Shown here: positions 24,818-34,293 of the stretch, in pieces
Numbering within the stretch: the stretch's first letter is position 1
Layout of the letters: each line of letters starts with the position of its first letter
Assembly (NCBI GenBank): GCA_023409435.1
Contig: JAEYHP010000055.1
Location: forward strand, 1-64,000
Direction: 5' to 3'
DNA: 64,000 nt
From: Bacillota bacterium
Lineage (GTDB): Bacteria > Bacillota > Clostridia > Christensenellales > CAG-138
Made by a program: the position numbers and the translations under genes
The notes under the pieces: model-generated
The model's database searches: none
What the model saw: the letters and a program-made list of their open reading frames with translations, nothing else
What the model was told of the DNA's origin: nothing

Positions 24818-25417
24818 ATGACTTGGGCGTCGGGTATTATCGCCATACTCGCAGGGCTTGTGATGTGTTTTTACGGCTACCGCCTGTTTCGCGTATGGCT
24901 TGCGGTTACGGGCTTTATCGGCGGCGCTTATTTGGGGGATTACCTGGGCAAGGCGTATTTTGAAGGTGCGATCTGGCCGGTGGTGCTCGCCATCGCCGTA
25001 GGTCTGCTGTTTGCGCTGCTTGCGTACGCACTCTACCGCCTGGGCGTGGTTTTGACGGGCGCAATCTTGGGCGCGGCGCTTGTGAATATGCTGATGTTTA
25101 CATCCACCGGGATTGAGGCGGGCTGGCCGCTTGCCGTGGGCGCAATATTGGGCGCGATATTGGCCGGTGTATTCATAAAGCCCTACATCATCATAGGCAG
25201 TTCCTTAAACGGCGCGTATTTCACCGTGCTTGGCGCATACTCCCTTATCCTGATGAGGGATATGACGCAGGAAAACCTGTTTGGGCAAAGCCTGCCGTGG
25301 TACGTGCTTTTAGCAGCGCTTGTGCTGGCGTTCTTTGGCATCATCGCACAGTTTGGTCTCAATAAGGGACGCGAGATTGGGGACATGGTAAAGAAAAAGC
25401 CGCCTTCGGGCGAATAG
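24818..25417 (+). CDS. Multi-pass membrane protein, DUF4203/TM7S3-like
   Basis: 199 residues from the ATG at 24818, seven bases after CGGAGG; the ATG at 24812 is too close to that site. Six to seven hydrophobic segments rich in Gly and Ala (for example IIAILAGLVMCFYGY, LAIAVGLLFALLAYALY, GAILGAALVNMLMF, VLLAALVLAFFGIIAQF) fill it, with a charged tail MVKKKPPSGE. It resembles DUF4203 (TM7S3-like) proteins. Function unknown. It ends near a terminator shared with addA. Confidence 0.7.
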   Translation: MTWASGIIAILAGLVMCFYGYRLFRVWLAVTGFIGGAYLGDYLGKAYFEGAIWPVVLAIAVGLLFALLAYALYRLGVVLTGAILGAALVNMLMFTSTGIEAGWPLAVGAILGAILAGVFIKPYIIIGSSLNGAYFTVLGAYSLILMRDMTQENLFGQSLPWYVLLAALVLAFFGIIAQFGLNKGREIGDMVKKKPPSGE

Positions 25418-25437
25418 AAAACGTAGGCCCCATTAAG

Positions 25438-25470
25438 GGCCCCGCGCAGTATTGCGCGGGGCCTGCTTGT
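25438..25470. terminator. Terminator between the membrane-protein gene and addA
   Basis: GGCCCCGCGCA-GTAT-TGCGCGGGGCC followed by TGCTTGTTTTT on the plus strand; convergent genes flank it. Confidence 0.8.
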
Positions 25471-25472
25471 TT

Positions 25473-28400
25473 TTACACCGCCACCGCTTCCCCCGCGCCC
25501 AGCAGAACCACGTAGCGTTCAAGCACCGGAAGGCCGGAAAGCGTCTCAAGCGCCTCAGAATAAAGCGAAAGCTGGCCTGTGTGCTTCTTTGCCGCGTCAA
25601 CCGGCGTTTCATGAGGGAGCAAAGCGTCGGTCTTATAATCCAGCAGCACCCATCCGCCATCTTCCAGAAAACAGCAGTCGATCACGCCCTGTAGCAGCAC
25701 CTGCTCGCCCGTGCCCTCCAAGGGCAGCCGTTCCACGTCCACGCTGGCGGCGAACTCCAGTTCTCGCTCCACTTTGGAGGAGGAGCGCAGCCGCAGCCCC
25801 AGCGGGCTTTTCAAAAACGCGGCAATATCCCGCGCGTCCACGGCCTGCGCCTGTTGCTGGGATAATAGGCCCAGATCCACCATGCGGGCGATTTCATCCT
25901 GTACAAAAGAAGTCGCGTCCCCCGCGGGGATGCGGGAAAGGGAAATCTCCTTGAGTATGGCATGCGCGTACGTGCCGCGCTGTGCGCCCGTAATGCGCGC
26001 GGTTTTCCGCGCGAATGCGGGCGCTTCCCGCAAGGAAACGGGGTGCGCGTGCATCAGCTCGCTCACGCTGCGCTTGGTGGGGATATTGGCTGCTGCCATG
26101 TGCGGGTATGCCCAATCAAACCGCTCGCGGATAACGGCAAACAGCCGCGCTTGCTCTTCCTGCTCCGGCTGCGGTGCTTGCTGCCGCGGCGCGCTAAAGC
26201 CGGATACGGCTGCCCGCGTGGTGAACCGCACAGGCAGCGCTTCTGTCTGCATGGCCACGGGCAGCAGCCAGGATAAAGCGTTTTTCGCTTTCGTGCAGTA
26301 AGCGGGGGTCAGCTCCGTCGCCTGCAACTCCTGCGCCGTTTCCCATGCGTTTTTCATGCTGCCGATGAGTACCAGACGGTTTTTCGCCCGCGTCATGCCC
26401 ACGTAGAGGATGCGCATTTCCTCGGCAAGCTGTTCGCGTAAGAGCCGGTTGGTGATGGCCTGCCGAAAAAGCGTGTCCCGCCGCACATGCCCTACGCGCA
26501 CACGCAGCCCTAAACCCAAGTTGGGTTCCGCCACCAGATCGTCCTGCGCGGTGTGGCGGTTAAAATCCTTACCCAGACCCGCGCAGAATACCACGGGAAA
26601 CTCTAAGCCCTTGGAGCCGTGCATGGAAAGCACGCGCACCACGTCTGCGGCGCCCGCCTGCGCGCAGCCCAGGGTAGCCGTGGCCGCCGCCTTGTCCATG
26701 TACTGCAAAAAGCTCCAAAGGTCCAAAGGGAAACCTGCGTCCGCGTACGCCCGGGCGCGCCCAATCAGCGCGTCCAAATTCGCCTGGCGCTCCTTGCCGT
26801 TTGGCAGCGCGCCCACGCAATCGTAATACCCCGTTTCGTCCATCAGCCAGGCGATCAGCTCCGGCAGCGGCACAAGCAGCGATTCTTTTTTATACTTCGT
26901 GAGTAGAAGAATCACCTGAAGCACGTGTGCGCCAAGCGGCGTATCATACTGGCTGCACATTGTCAGCCGGTCGATCCACGCCTCGGCGCCATAGTCGGTA
27001 CGCAGCGTAATCAGTTCTTCAATCGTAAAATGGAACACGGGCGAACGCAGCACGCTGAGCATGGGGATATCCTGCCGCCGGTTGTCGATCACGCGCAGCA
27101 GGTTTAAAAACACCTGCACCTCTATGGCGTCAAAATATCCGCCCGTCAGGTGCACATACGCGGGGAAACCCATTTTTGCGAGCGTCTGCGCCCACGCTTC
27201 CGCCGCCCTGCGCTGCGCCCGCATCAGTATGGCAAAGTCGGAATATTTTAATGGCCGCGTTCCTCCGTCTTTATCCGGGCAGCGGGCAGTTTCCATCAGC
27301 TCTCGGATGCGCCGCGCCGCGAGCATGGCCTCGGCTTCGACGTCGTTGGCGATATACGCTTCCTCTTCCTCGCTTGTGCTTTCCTGCCGGTCTTCCTGTT
27401 CCGCATCGTCCGCGGGAACGGGTTCTTCCTCCGGCTTGTCCTCTGCTTCCTCCGGGCCCACGCTTGCGTCTCCACGTTCTATGACATGGCACTCCACACC
27501 CGCAAGCCCGCTGTTTTCCGGCATCTCCTCCGGGCATTTGAGCGCCGCGGTGTCGTCATAGTCTAGTTCTGCGACCTCTTCGGCCATGATGCGGGAGAAC
27601 AGAGCGTTCACGGCGTTTATTATCGGGCGCTCGCTTCTGAAATTCGTATTGAGGTGGATCTGCCTGCCCGGCGCATCCGTTTCGCCCGTATAGGTGCTGA
27701 GTTTTTCTAAAAACAACCCCGGGTCGGCCTGACGGAAGCGGTAAATGGACTGTTTGACGTCCCCCACAAGGAACACATTGTCCTCGCGGCGTACAGCCTC
27801 GATTAAACATTCCTGTATGCGGCTGCTGTCCTGGTACTCGTCTACGAAGATGTACCGGAAGCGGTTCCGGAGCGCGTTGCGGGTTTCTTCCTCCTCTAAA
27901 GCATGCAGCGCCAGGTGCTCCATGTCCGAGAAATCCACCACGCCGTGCCCGCGCTTTAATTCCGCGTACCGCGCGTCCACATCCCGCACAAACGCGCACA
28001 GCGCCCCGACCTGCGGCGCGATGGCGTTGAAAAACTCGGCTTCTTCTTCCAGAGACCGCGCAAGCAAATCCTGCTGCCGTTTGATCTCTTTTCTGGCTCT
28101 GTCCCGGAGCGCGGCGACCCGTTCTTTTAATTCCGGCTCCACGTCCCCGCGCGGCCACGCAAAGCGGCCGAAGGAGACGGACAATAGCTGTGCCCGGTAC
28201 TGCGGCAGCGACTGTATTTTGCCTAAAAACAACGCGCCGACCTGCGCGAGCTCCATGTCAAGAAGCGAGCGGGTGGCCGCATACTCCGCCGGGGTCAGCT
28301 CCCGCGCGCGGCGCAGATTGTCATACTGGTTCCGCGCTTCGGCCCGCAAATCTTTACACAGCGCAAACAGCGCGGGGTGCTCCATAAATTCCGCGCCGGT

Positions 28401-28988
28401 GAGCGAATACTGCGTTTCCGCATGGGCAAGCCATTCCCATGGATCGGGCTGGGCCATCAAAAAGCGGTGGAGCTTGAGCGTGTGGGAAAATACGTTTTCC
28501 TCCCCGCCCGCCCCGTGCAACAGGGCGATAAACGCGGCATCCTCTGCCTCATACCGCTTTGCCGCCGTTTCCTCCAGCGCCTGCTGGAGCAGCATGGAGG
28601 ACTGCACCTCGTCCGCCGGGCGGAAGCCGGGGTCCAACCCCAGCCGGTGGAAATTGCGCCTTAAAATATACAAACAAAACTTGTGCAGCGTGGAAATGTT
28701 GGCGCGGCCCACGGAAAGCGCCTCGCGCCGCAAGCGGGAGGCCGCTTCGGGGTCAATTTCATCTAATGCCGATTTATACAGGCGCGCTGAAATGCGGCGC
28801 TTCATTTCTTCCGTGGCGGCTTCCGTGAACGTCACCACCAGGAACTGGTCGATATCCGTGCCCGCGCAAACAAGCCGGGCAATCCGCTCGGTCAGTACGG
28901 CAGTCTTTCCACTGCCCGCGGCTGCGCTGACCAGAAGATTGACGTTTTCGACTTGTATGGCGTCCTGCTGCGCTTTTGTCCATGGCAT
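25473..28988 (-). CDS. addA: ATP-dependent helicase/nuclease subunit A
   Basis: 1171 residues from the ATG at 28988 (TAGGAGG upstream). UvrD/Rep-like superfamily 1 helicase: Walker A LVSAAAGSGKTAVLTERI at the start, IFVDEYQDSS (Walker B), VGDVKQSIYRFRQADP, LSMHGSKGLEFPVVFCAGL and YVGMTRAKNRLVLIG, then a C-terminal RecB-type nuclease with WVLLDYKTDAL. With AddB it resects double-strand ends to start recombination at Chi-like sites. An acidic E/D-rich insert (about 505-545) sits between helicase motifs. Third gene of thpR-addB-addA; a repeat element separates it from addB. Confidence 0.96.
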   Translation of the reverse strand: MPWTKAQQDAIQVENVNLLVSAAAGSGKTAVLTERIARLVCAGTDIDQFLVVTFTEAATEEMKRRISARLYKSALDEIDPEAASRLRREALSVGRANISTLHKFCLYILRRNFHRLGLDPGFRPADEVQSSMLLQQALEETAAKRYEAEDAAFIALLHGAGGEENVFSHTLKLHRFLMAQPDPWEWLAHAETQYSLTGAEFMEHPALFALCKDLRAEARNQYDNLRRARELTPAEYAATRSLLDMELAQVGALFLGKIQSLPQYRAQLLSVSFGRFAWPRGDVEPELKERVAALRDRARKEIKRQQDLLARSLEEEAEFFNAIAPQVGALCAFVRDVDARYAELKRGHGVVDFSDMEHLALHALEEEETRNALRNRFRYIFVDEYQDSSRIQECLIEAVRREDNVFLVGDVKQSIYRFRQADPGLFLEKLSTYTGETDAPGRQIHLNTNFRSERPIINAVNALFSRIMAEEVAELDYDDTAALKCPEEMPENSGLAGVECHVIERGDASVGPEEAEDKPEEEPVPADDAEQEDRQESTSEEEEAYIANDVEAEAMLAARRIRELMETARCPDKDGGTRPLKYSDFAILMRAQRRAAEAWAQTLAKMGFPAYVHLTGGYFDAIEVQVFLNLLRVIDNRRQDIPMLSVLRSPVFHFTIEELITLRTDYGAEAWIDRLTMCSQYDTPLGAHVLQVILLLTKYKKESLLVPLPELIAWLMDETGYYDCVGALPNGKERQANLDALIGRARAYADAGFPLDLWSFLQYMDKAAATATLGCAQAGAADVVRVLSMHGSKGLEFPVVFCAGLGKDFNRHTAQDDLVAEPNLGLGLRVRVGHVRRDTLFRQAITNRLLREQLAEEMRILYVGMTRAKNRLVLIGSMKNAWETAQELQATELTPAYCTKAKNALSWLLPVAMQTEALPVRFTTRAAVSGFSAPRQQAPQPEQEEQARLFAVIRERFDWAYPHMAAANIPTKRSVSELMHAHPVSLREAPAFARKTARITGAQRGTYAHAILKEISLSRIPAGDATSFVQDEIARMVDLGLLSQQQAQAVDARDIAAFLKSPLGLRLRSSSKVERELEFAASVDVERLPLEGTGEQVLLQGVIDCCFLEDGGWVLLDYKTDALLPHETPVDAAKKHTGQLSLYSEALETLSGLPVLERYVVLLGAGEAVAV

Positions 28989-29030
28989 GGGCTGTCCTCC
29001 TAGGCGGGGATTGGCTATAAAATAAAAAAT

Positions 29031-29090
29031 GGGATCCAAGGGCCGTTACGGCCCTTGGCGGGGGATTGGGGGCGGAACCCCCAACGTTTC
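29031..29090 (+). repeat. Modular intergenic repeat, family A, copy 4 (minimal form)
   Basis: Two modules only: CCAAGGGCCGTTACGGCCCTTGG and TTGGGGGCGGAACCCCCAACG. It sits between addB and addA inside the operon. Confidence 0.8.
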
Positions 29091-29125
29091 TTAGAAGAGT
29101 TCGGGCAGAGCTCGCATCGTACCTG

Positions 29126-32100
29126 CTATTCCTGTTCCTGTGTTGTAAGCTGATCAAAGAACTCCTGCTTGCTGCGCTTCTTCAAGTCCCGCACGCGGCA
29201 GTTTGGAAGCCGCGCATCGAAACGGCAGACGCTTTTATAGTCGCAATATGCGCAGGCGGTACTCTTGCCCATTTTAACGGGGGCGGCGGCGACACGGCCG
29301 GAAATGAGCTCCGCGGCGATCTCGCCGGTGCGTTTTACGGCAAAGGATAGGAGCTTTTGCATCTCGTCCGCGCTCAACAGCCGCGCGTGCTCCTTGATAC
29401 TTGAATCTTTCTTGCGCTGCAAACCGTCCACCACTTCGGAAGCACCGGAAAGATCGCGCTCCGTGACGGAAAGGATTTGATCATCCCGCTGGAGCACGCC
29501 GATCAAACGCATTTTCTTTTGCAGCTTGTCTTCCCCGCCTTCGTCGGCGACGGGGTCCAGCACCGGCTGGTAGAACGCACCCGCGGGGGAGGCGTTTTCG
29601 GCTTTTATTGCGGCGGCAAGGTAGACGGGCAGTTGCAGCTTGAGGCCGTCGGCGATGCCTTCGTAGGATAAGCTGCGGTTGCCGGTCTTATAATCCACCA
29701 CGCGGATCAGGCGCTCGCCGTTTTTTTCTGCGGCGTCCACGCGGTCGATTGCGCCGGAAAGCAACAGCTCTCCGCCGTCTGGAAGTGGTACCGTTACAGG
29801 CGGCAGCTCCTCGTCCGGTCCAAAGCGCAGTTCCAGTCCCACGGGCCGGAAGTCACCTTTTTTGAAGCTTTCGCACAGCGCCCAGGCGGTCTCCCGGACG
29901 GCGGCGATATAAAAGGAGGATAGCGCACGGGCGCGCGGGGTAGCAATCAGCATGCCGTCCTGGTAGCGGGCAAGGCAATCGGGCAGGATTCCATTCAGCA
30001 GCGCCTCGCAGTCCTCCCGCGCGATAATTGTCCAATCATAGCGGCGCTGGGCTTCCCGCACGAATGCTTCGAGCGCCATATGCGAAAAACTGCCGATATC
30101 GGATTTTTTTTCTTTGTATTCTTTGCGCGGCAAGGCTTTGAGCCCGTACTGTGCAAAGTGCTGGAACGGGCAGGTGCGGAAGGTTTCCAAGCGGCTCACC
30201 GTGCTGAACACGCGTTTTCCGTAAAGCTTGCGGGCAAGCGGCGCGCCGAAGGAAGGCGGCACGGTGGGCTCTTTTGCAAATGCCTCCGCCTGGGAAAGCC
30301 GCGCGGCGTATGTGCTATCCTGCGCAAAGTAGCCGCGCAGCGCGGCATCCAGCGGGTTCGAAGAGCTCAAGTTTTGCAGCAATTGCAAAAATCCGCTTTG
30401 CGGGCTCTGCGGCAGCGTTTTTATTGCGGTGGATTGCTCTATACAATTTGGGAACAGCTCGCGGATACGGTCGATCAGGCTGGCGGGCAGCAGCTCGCGC
30501 TTTCCGTCGGAATAGGAAAACCCGAACCACAGCCGCTCGCTGGCGCGCGAAAGCGCGCGATAAATCGAAAGTCTGTCCAGCTGCGCGCGGTACGCGGTGC
30601 TGCCCCAGGGGGCAAGGCCCATGCCTGAAAGCGCATTGAGTTCGTTGTCGTCTATAATCTCTTCGTCCATGCGCGGGGCGGGTAAGAGGCCTTCGTTGCA
30701 GCCGAGCAGAAACAGCGCCCGCACCTCGCGGCTTCGGGTGCGATTGAGGTCGCCGAATAGCACTTGGTCTGCCGTGGCGGGGATGATACCCACCTGGTAG
30801 GCCGAAAGCGCCTCGGTCAGGACCTCAATGTATTCCTGTTTGCCCATGTCGGCTTCGCCCAGTATGGCATAAAGCTGCTCAAAAAGCTGTATCAGCACGT
30901 CCCAGACCTGCGCGTGCTCTTCCATCAGCGCAAAGCGGTTCTCTTGACGAAGCTGGTCCACGCTTTCCAAAAGCCGCTGTTCCACATGCAGGTCCCTAAG
31001 ATAGTCATAGAGCGCCTGCGTCTTTTCGCCCGCGGTCTTGCCCGTCATACCGGTCCTTAACCGGAGAAGCGGTTCAACGAGCGCAATTCGCGCGCGCTCC
31101 GCGGCTTCCTCCTCCGGTGGGAAGGAAGTCTCAAATATCTTACCGCCCAGCAGGCCGCGCCGGAGCACATAGTTTTCAAACGCCTCGGCGTCGCCAAGCG
31201 TGACGCCCGCGAGATTGGTCTTTAAAATGCGCAGCAGTTCCGCGCGGGGAAGCCCATTTGTTGCACGGGCGGCGGAGAGCATCAGTTCCACGCTGGGGTG
31301 GCCCTGCATGCTGCGGCGCGCGTCCATAAACAGCGGGATGTTCCTTCTTGCGAACGCGCGCGTCACAAGGTCCGCGTAGGCGTTCAAGTCGGAGGCGATC
31401 ACGGCCATGTCCCGGTAGCGGATGCCGGAACGGGCGGAAGCGATCACAGCGTCCGCCAGCGCCTCTACCTCGCTTGCGCGGTCTACCGCGCCCAAAAGCG
31501 AAACAGCTTCGATTTTCCCTTCATACGGGTGCGGGGTATAGACATATAGGAATTCCTCCAGCCGCACAAGCTCCGGATGCCGGCTCCCGTGGTAGTTGGG
31601 AAGCTCCACGGTTTTTACGCTGCAGCCTATGGAATAGGCAAGCGCGCTTAGACGTTCATAGGCGGCGCGTTCGGGCGCAAACAGCGAAGCGTCCGGCGCA
31701 CCTTCCTTCGGGTCCAGACACAGCGTGAAGGTGAGCGAATGCGCGGCGAGCATCAGGGACTGTAAAATTTCATACAGCTGCTCGGTCAAAAGCTCAAACC
31801 CGTCGATATATACGTCCGCACCCCGCAGCATGGAGGAAGGGATGCGGTCGATCATCGCGCGCTTCGAGCCCTCGCTGTCGAGATAATGCTCGTCCAAGTA
31901 TTCCTGTGTGGTACGGTAGAGGATTGCGATATCATGGAGTTTGCCGGAAAGCGCGTCGACCGCGGGGAGTTGTTCCGCGGCTTCCTGCAGCATGTCCGGC
32001 GTAATGAGAAACTGGCGGCATTTTGTAAACAGCGCGTCCATATGCGCGGCAAAGCCCGCGCGCCGCGCCACGGCGGAAAACACGGTAAGGTTGGAATATT

Positions 32101-32389
32101 CCCTGTGCACCGCGCGGCGCACGATCATCCGCCGCCCTTGGGCGCTCAAATGTTCCCGCGCGTCGGCCGCGGCGATGCGCTCTGTCAGACGTTCAAAGCT
32201 CAATACCTGTATGCCCAATAGACCGCCCAGATCTGTCGCCAGCGCGCGCTCCGTTTCAAACGTGAACTGCTCGGGCACAAGCAATATGGCGCGCTTTAAC
32301 TGCTGCCTGAGCGCCGAAAGCTCCTGCTTGATAAAATAGGTCTTCCCCGAGCCTGCCCGGCCCAGCAAAAAGCGGACTTGTGCGGGCAT
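29126..32389 (-). CDS. addB: ATP-dependent helicase/nuclease subunit B
   Basis: 1087 residues, AAGGAGG before the ATG. N-terminal P-loop FLLGRAGSGKTYFI, helicase-like core, and a C-terminal nuclease with VVDYKTGNRSL. An iron-sulfur cluster is expected: one Cys before the nuclease (TCPFQHFAQYG) and a trio at the end (CAYCDYKSVCRFD), the AddB 4Fe-4S pattern. AddB recognises Chi and carries the 5'-strand nuclease. It follows thpR by ten bases. Confidence 0.96.
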   Translation of the reverse strand: MPAQVRFLLGRAGSGKTYFIKQELSALRQQLKRAILLVPEQFTFETERALATDLGGLLGIQVLSFERLTERIAAADAREHLSAQGRRMIVRRAVHREYSNLTVFSAVARRAGFAAHMDALFTKCRQFLITPDMLQEAAEQLPAVDALSGKLHDIAILYRTTQEYLDEHYLDSEGSKRAMIDRIPSSMLRGADVYIDGFELLTEQLYEILQSLMLAAHSLTFTLCLDPKEGAPDASLFAPERAAYERLSALAYSIGCSVKTVELPNYHGSRHPELVRLEEFLYVYTPHPYEGKIEAVSLLGAVDRASEVEALADAVIASARSGIRYRDMAVIASDLNAYADLVTRAFARRNIPLFMDARRSMQGHPSVELMLSAARATNGLPRAELLRILKTNLAGVTLGDAEAFENYVLRRGLLGGKIFETSFPPEEEAAERARIALVEPLLRLRTGMTGKTAGEKTQALYDYLRDLHVEQRLLESVDQLRQENRFALMEEHAQVWDVLIQLFEQLYAILGEADMGKQEYIEVLTEALSAYQVGIIPATADQVLFGDLNRTRSREVRALFLLGCNEGLLPAPRMDEEIIDDNELNALSGMGLAPWGSTAYRAQLDRLSIYRALSRASERLWFGFSYSDGKRELLPASLIDRIRELFPNCIEQSTAIKTLPQSPQSGFLQLLQNLSSSNPLDAALRGYFAQDSTYAARLSQAEAFAKEPTVPPSFGAPLARKLYGKRVFSTVSRLETFRTCPFQHFAQYGLKALPRKEYKEKKSDIGSFSHMALEAFVREAQRRYDWTIIAREDCEALLNGILPDCLARYQDGMLIATPRARALSSFYIAAVRETAWALCESFKKGDFRPVGLELRFGPDEELPPVTVPLPDGGELLLSGAIDRVDAAEKNGERLIRVVDYKTGNRSLSYEGIADGLKLQLPVYLAAAIKAENASPAGAFYQPVLDPVADEGGEDKLQKKMRLIGVLQRDDQILSVTERDLSGASEVVDGLQRKKDSSIKEHARLLSADEMQKLLSFAVKRTGEIAAELISGRVAAAPVKMGKSTACAYCDYKSVCRFDARLPNCRVRDLKKRSKQEFFDQLTTQEQE

Positions 32390-32398
32390 ACTTCCTCC

Positions 32399-32956
32399 TT
32401 AAAGAGCGCCCAGCGCGGCCTTGTGCAGCGGCGTATATACCATGCGCCCGTCCTCGTTCCTGCTTTCAAACAGCACCAAGCGGTTGGCTGTGAATGCAAC
32501 GCCTTCCTTCGCGTCCGCTAAGATGTTTCCGAGCGCCTCCGCATCCTCTATGTCGGGCAGGGTGCGCGCAAGCGTGATATGCGGCGTCAGGCGCTTGTGC
32601 CCGCCGGAAAGCGGAAACCCGCGCGCCGAAAGCTCCGCGGTGAGCGTTTCGTGCAGCCGATATAGTTCCGGCAAGTCGCCCGAAAGCGAAACATAGCCCG
32701 TGCGGCTGTTGCCGTGCACAAAGCTGCCGTAGGAGGAAAGGCGCAGCAAGAACGGGCGGATGCCGCGCACCGCCTCATCGCACGCAGCGGCGGCCCCGGT
32801 CAAATCGTTGCTCTCCCCTATAAAATGCAGCGTCAGGTGAAAATTCTCCCTGGGCACATAACGTCCCCCATTCGCAATAGAGCGCAGCCGGTTCTGCGCG
32901 AGCATAAGCGCTCTTGCTACATCAGGCGGAACGGGGATGGCGATAAACAAACGCAT
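32399..32956 (-). CDS. thpR: RNA 2',3'-cyclic phosphodiesterase
   Basis: 185 residues with GGAGG before the ATG. The two H-x-T-x motifs of the 2H family are FHLTLHFIG (near 39-47) and HITLAR (near 125-130), at the usual spacing. It opens 2',3'-cyclic phosphates on RNA ends (formerly called LigT, 2'-5' RNA ligase). It starts the thpR-addB-addA operon, whose promoter is shared divergently with the HPr-like gene. Confidence 0.9.
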   Translation of the reverse strand: MRLFIAIPVPPDVARALMLAQNRLRSIANGGRYVPRENFHLTLHFIGESNDLTGAAAACDEAVRGIRPFLLRLSSYGSFVHGNSRTGYVSLSGDLPELYRLHETLTAELSARGFPLSGGHKRLTPHITLARTLPDIEDAEALGNILADAKEGVAFTANRLVLFESRNEDGRMVYTPLHKAALGAL

Positions 32957-33118
32957 GATTGAACCTCCATAAAGCGGGTAACTATATTATAGCACAAGAT
33001 AAGGGCAGATTCCGGAAGCAGGAAACAGAGATTTGACTTGACAAAATGCCCGTATTGTGTTAAAAAATCTAGTGAGTGAGAACGCTCAAATAGTAACCGG
33101 CAGAGAGGAGTGATTGCC

Positions 33119-33352
33119 GTGAAGATCAAGAACATCAACAACCCCAAGCGCTTTTTTGAGGTCCTCAATCAGTGCCATGGACGCGTAGAACTGATTACTT
33201 CCGAAGGCGACAGGCTCAACTTAAAGAGCACACTGTGCCAGTATATCGCGCTTACGCAGATGTTCAAGGACGCCCGCATCGACGATGTGGAGCTGATCGT
33301 CTCCGAACCCGAAGATTTCGCCAAGCTCTTGGAGTTCCTGGTACGCGGTTAA
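33119..33352 (+). CDS. Small HPr-like protein without the phosphorylated histidine
   Basis: 77 residues from the GTG at 33119, eight bases after GAGGAG. Pattern: MKIKNINNPKRFFEVLNQC, VELITSEGDRLNLKSTLCQYIAL, DDVELIVSEPEDFAKLLEFL. This follows the order of HPr-fold proteins, with NLKSTL in place of the usual DAKSIMG. The catalytic His of PTS HPr is missing, so it would not pass phosphate. Its family is not certain; the short PTS-HPr-like proteins of clostridia are the best guess. Confidence 0.6.
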   Translation: MKIKNINNPKRFFEVLNQCHGRVELITSEGDRLNLKSTLCQYIALTQMFKDARIDDVELIVSEPEDFAKLLEFLVRG

Positions 33353-33369
33353 GGGTCGGACACAAAAGC

Positions 33370-33435
33370 GTCGGCTGACGCCGACAATTTTATTTTTGTA
33401 AAAGTTTTGCGGAGAGGTTCCTCTCCGCTTTGTTT
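33370..33435 (+). terminator. Two successive terminators after the HPr-like gene
   Basis: GTCGGC-TGAC-GCCGAC followed by AATTTTATTTTT (33370-33397), then GCGGAGAG-GTTC-CTCTCCGC followed by TTTGTTTT (33409-33435). Confidence 0.75.
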
Positions 33436-33485
33436 TATCTGAAATGGCAAATAAGTGGGCAAACGGCCCGCATCCGCGGAGGCAT

Positions 33486-34262
33486 ATGCGGTATTTTGTG
33501 GTGGATGCGTTTTCGGAAAATTTATTCAGGAGGAATTCCGCGGGCGTATGCGTGCTGGATGCGCCCATATCCGCGGAGCTGATGCAGCGGATCGCTGCGG
33601 AAAACAACCTATCTGAGACAGCGTTTGTGCTGCGGACGGAGGGTCATTACAGCTTAAGGTGGTTCACACCCAAGGCGGAAATCGATCTTTGCGGCCACGC
33701 GACGCTGGGGACAGCGTTTGTCATCCGGAACTTTGTGGATAAAAATGTTGAACAGATGCACTTTGCAACCAAAAGCGGCATGCTGCATGTGCAGGTACAG
33801 GGCGACAAATACGTGCTGGATTTTCCCGCCCGCATGCCCAGGCCGGTTCCCGTTGCCAAAGAGATGGCGGAGGCGATCAAAGCGGAACCCATGGAGGCCC
33901 ACCTTTCGCGGGATTTGATGCTGGTATTGAAAAGCGAGGAGGAGGTAATGTCCCTCCAGCCGGATTTTGAAAAGCTATCTCTTTTGGAACCCGGCCTTGG
34001 CGTGATCGTAACCGCAAAAGGGAAGCAGCACGATTTTGTTTCGCGGTGCTTTTTCCCCAAGCTGGGCGTCCCGGAAGATCCTGTTACCGGCTCTGCCCAC
34101 TGTAATTTGATTCCCTATTGGGCGGAACGTCTTGGCCGCCAAAATCTTGTGGCGGCGCAGCTTTCCGCACGCGGCGGCGTGCTCTATTGCGAACACAAAG
34201 GCGACCGCGTGGAGATAGGCGGCAAGGCGGCGCTGTGCCTGCAAGGCGAACTGATAATATGA
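33486..34262 (+). CDS. PhzF-family isomerase-like protein
   Basis: 258 residues from the ATG at 33486, with GGAGG upstream. Characteristic PhzF motifs: YFVVDAFSENLFRRNSAGV at the N-terminus, AAENNLSETAFV, LRWFTPKAEIDLCGHATLG (with the acidic residue and CGHAT) and GVPEDPVTGSAHCNLIPYW, RGGVLYCEHKGDRVEIGGKA at the end. Both halves of the pseudo-dimeric diaminopimelate-epimerase fold are therefore complete. Substrate unknown in most homologues. A LUD-domain gene follows 31 bases later, probably in one operon. Confidence 0.93.
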   Translation: MRYFVVDAFSENLFRRNSAGVCVLDAPISAELMQRIAAENNLSETAFVLRTEGHYSLRWFTPKAEIDLCGHATLGTAFVIRNFVDKNVEQMHFATKSGMLHVQVQGDKYVLDFPARMPRPVPVAKEMAEAIKAEPMEAHLSRDLMLVLKSEEEVMSLQPDFEKLSLLEPGLGVIVTAKGKQHDFVSRCFFPKLGVPEDPVTGSAHCNLIPYWAERLGRQNLVAAQLSARGGVLYCEHKGDRVEIGGKAALCLQGELII

Positions 34263-34293
34263 GATGGCTATTGATTGAAAAAGGGGTGAACGG

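Noticed and set aside
27745..29025. 426-codon plus-strand frame opposite addA
   Set aside because: Low-complexity Ser/Arg/Ala composition of a shadow frame; addA helicase motifs cover the same bases.
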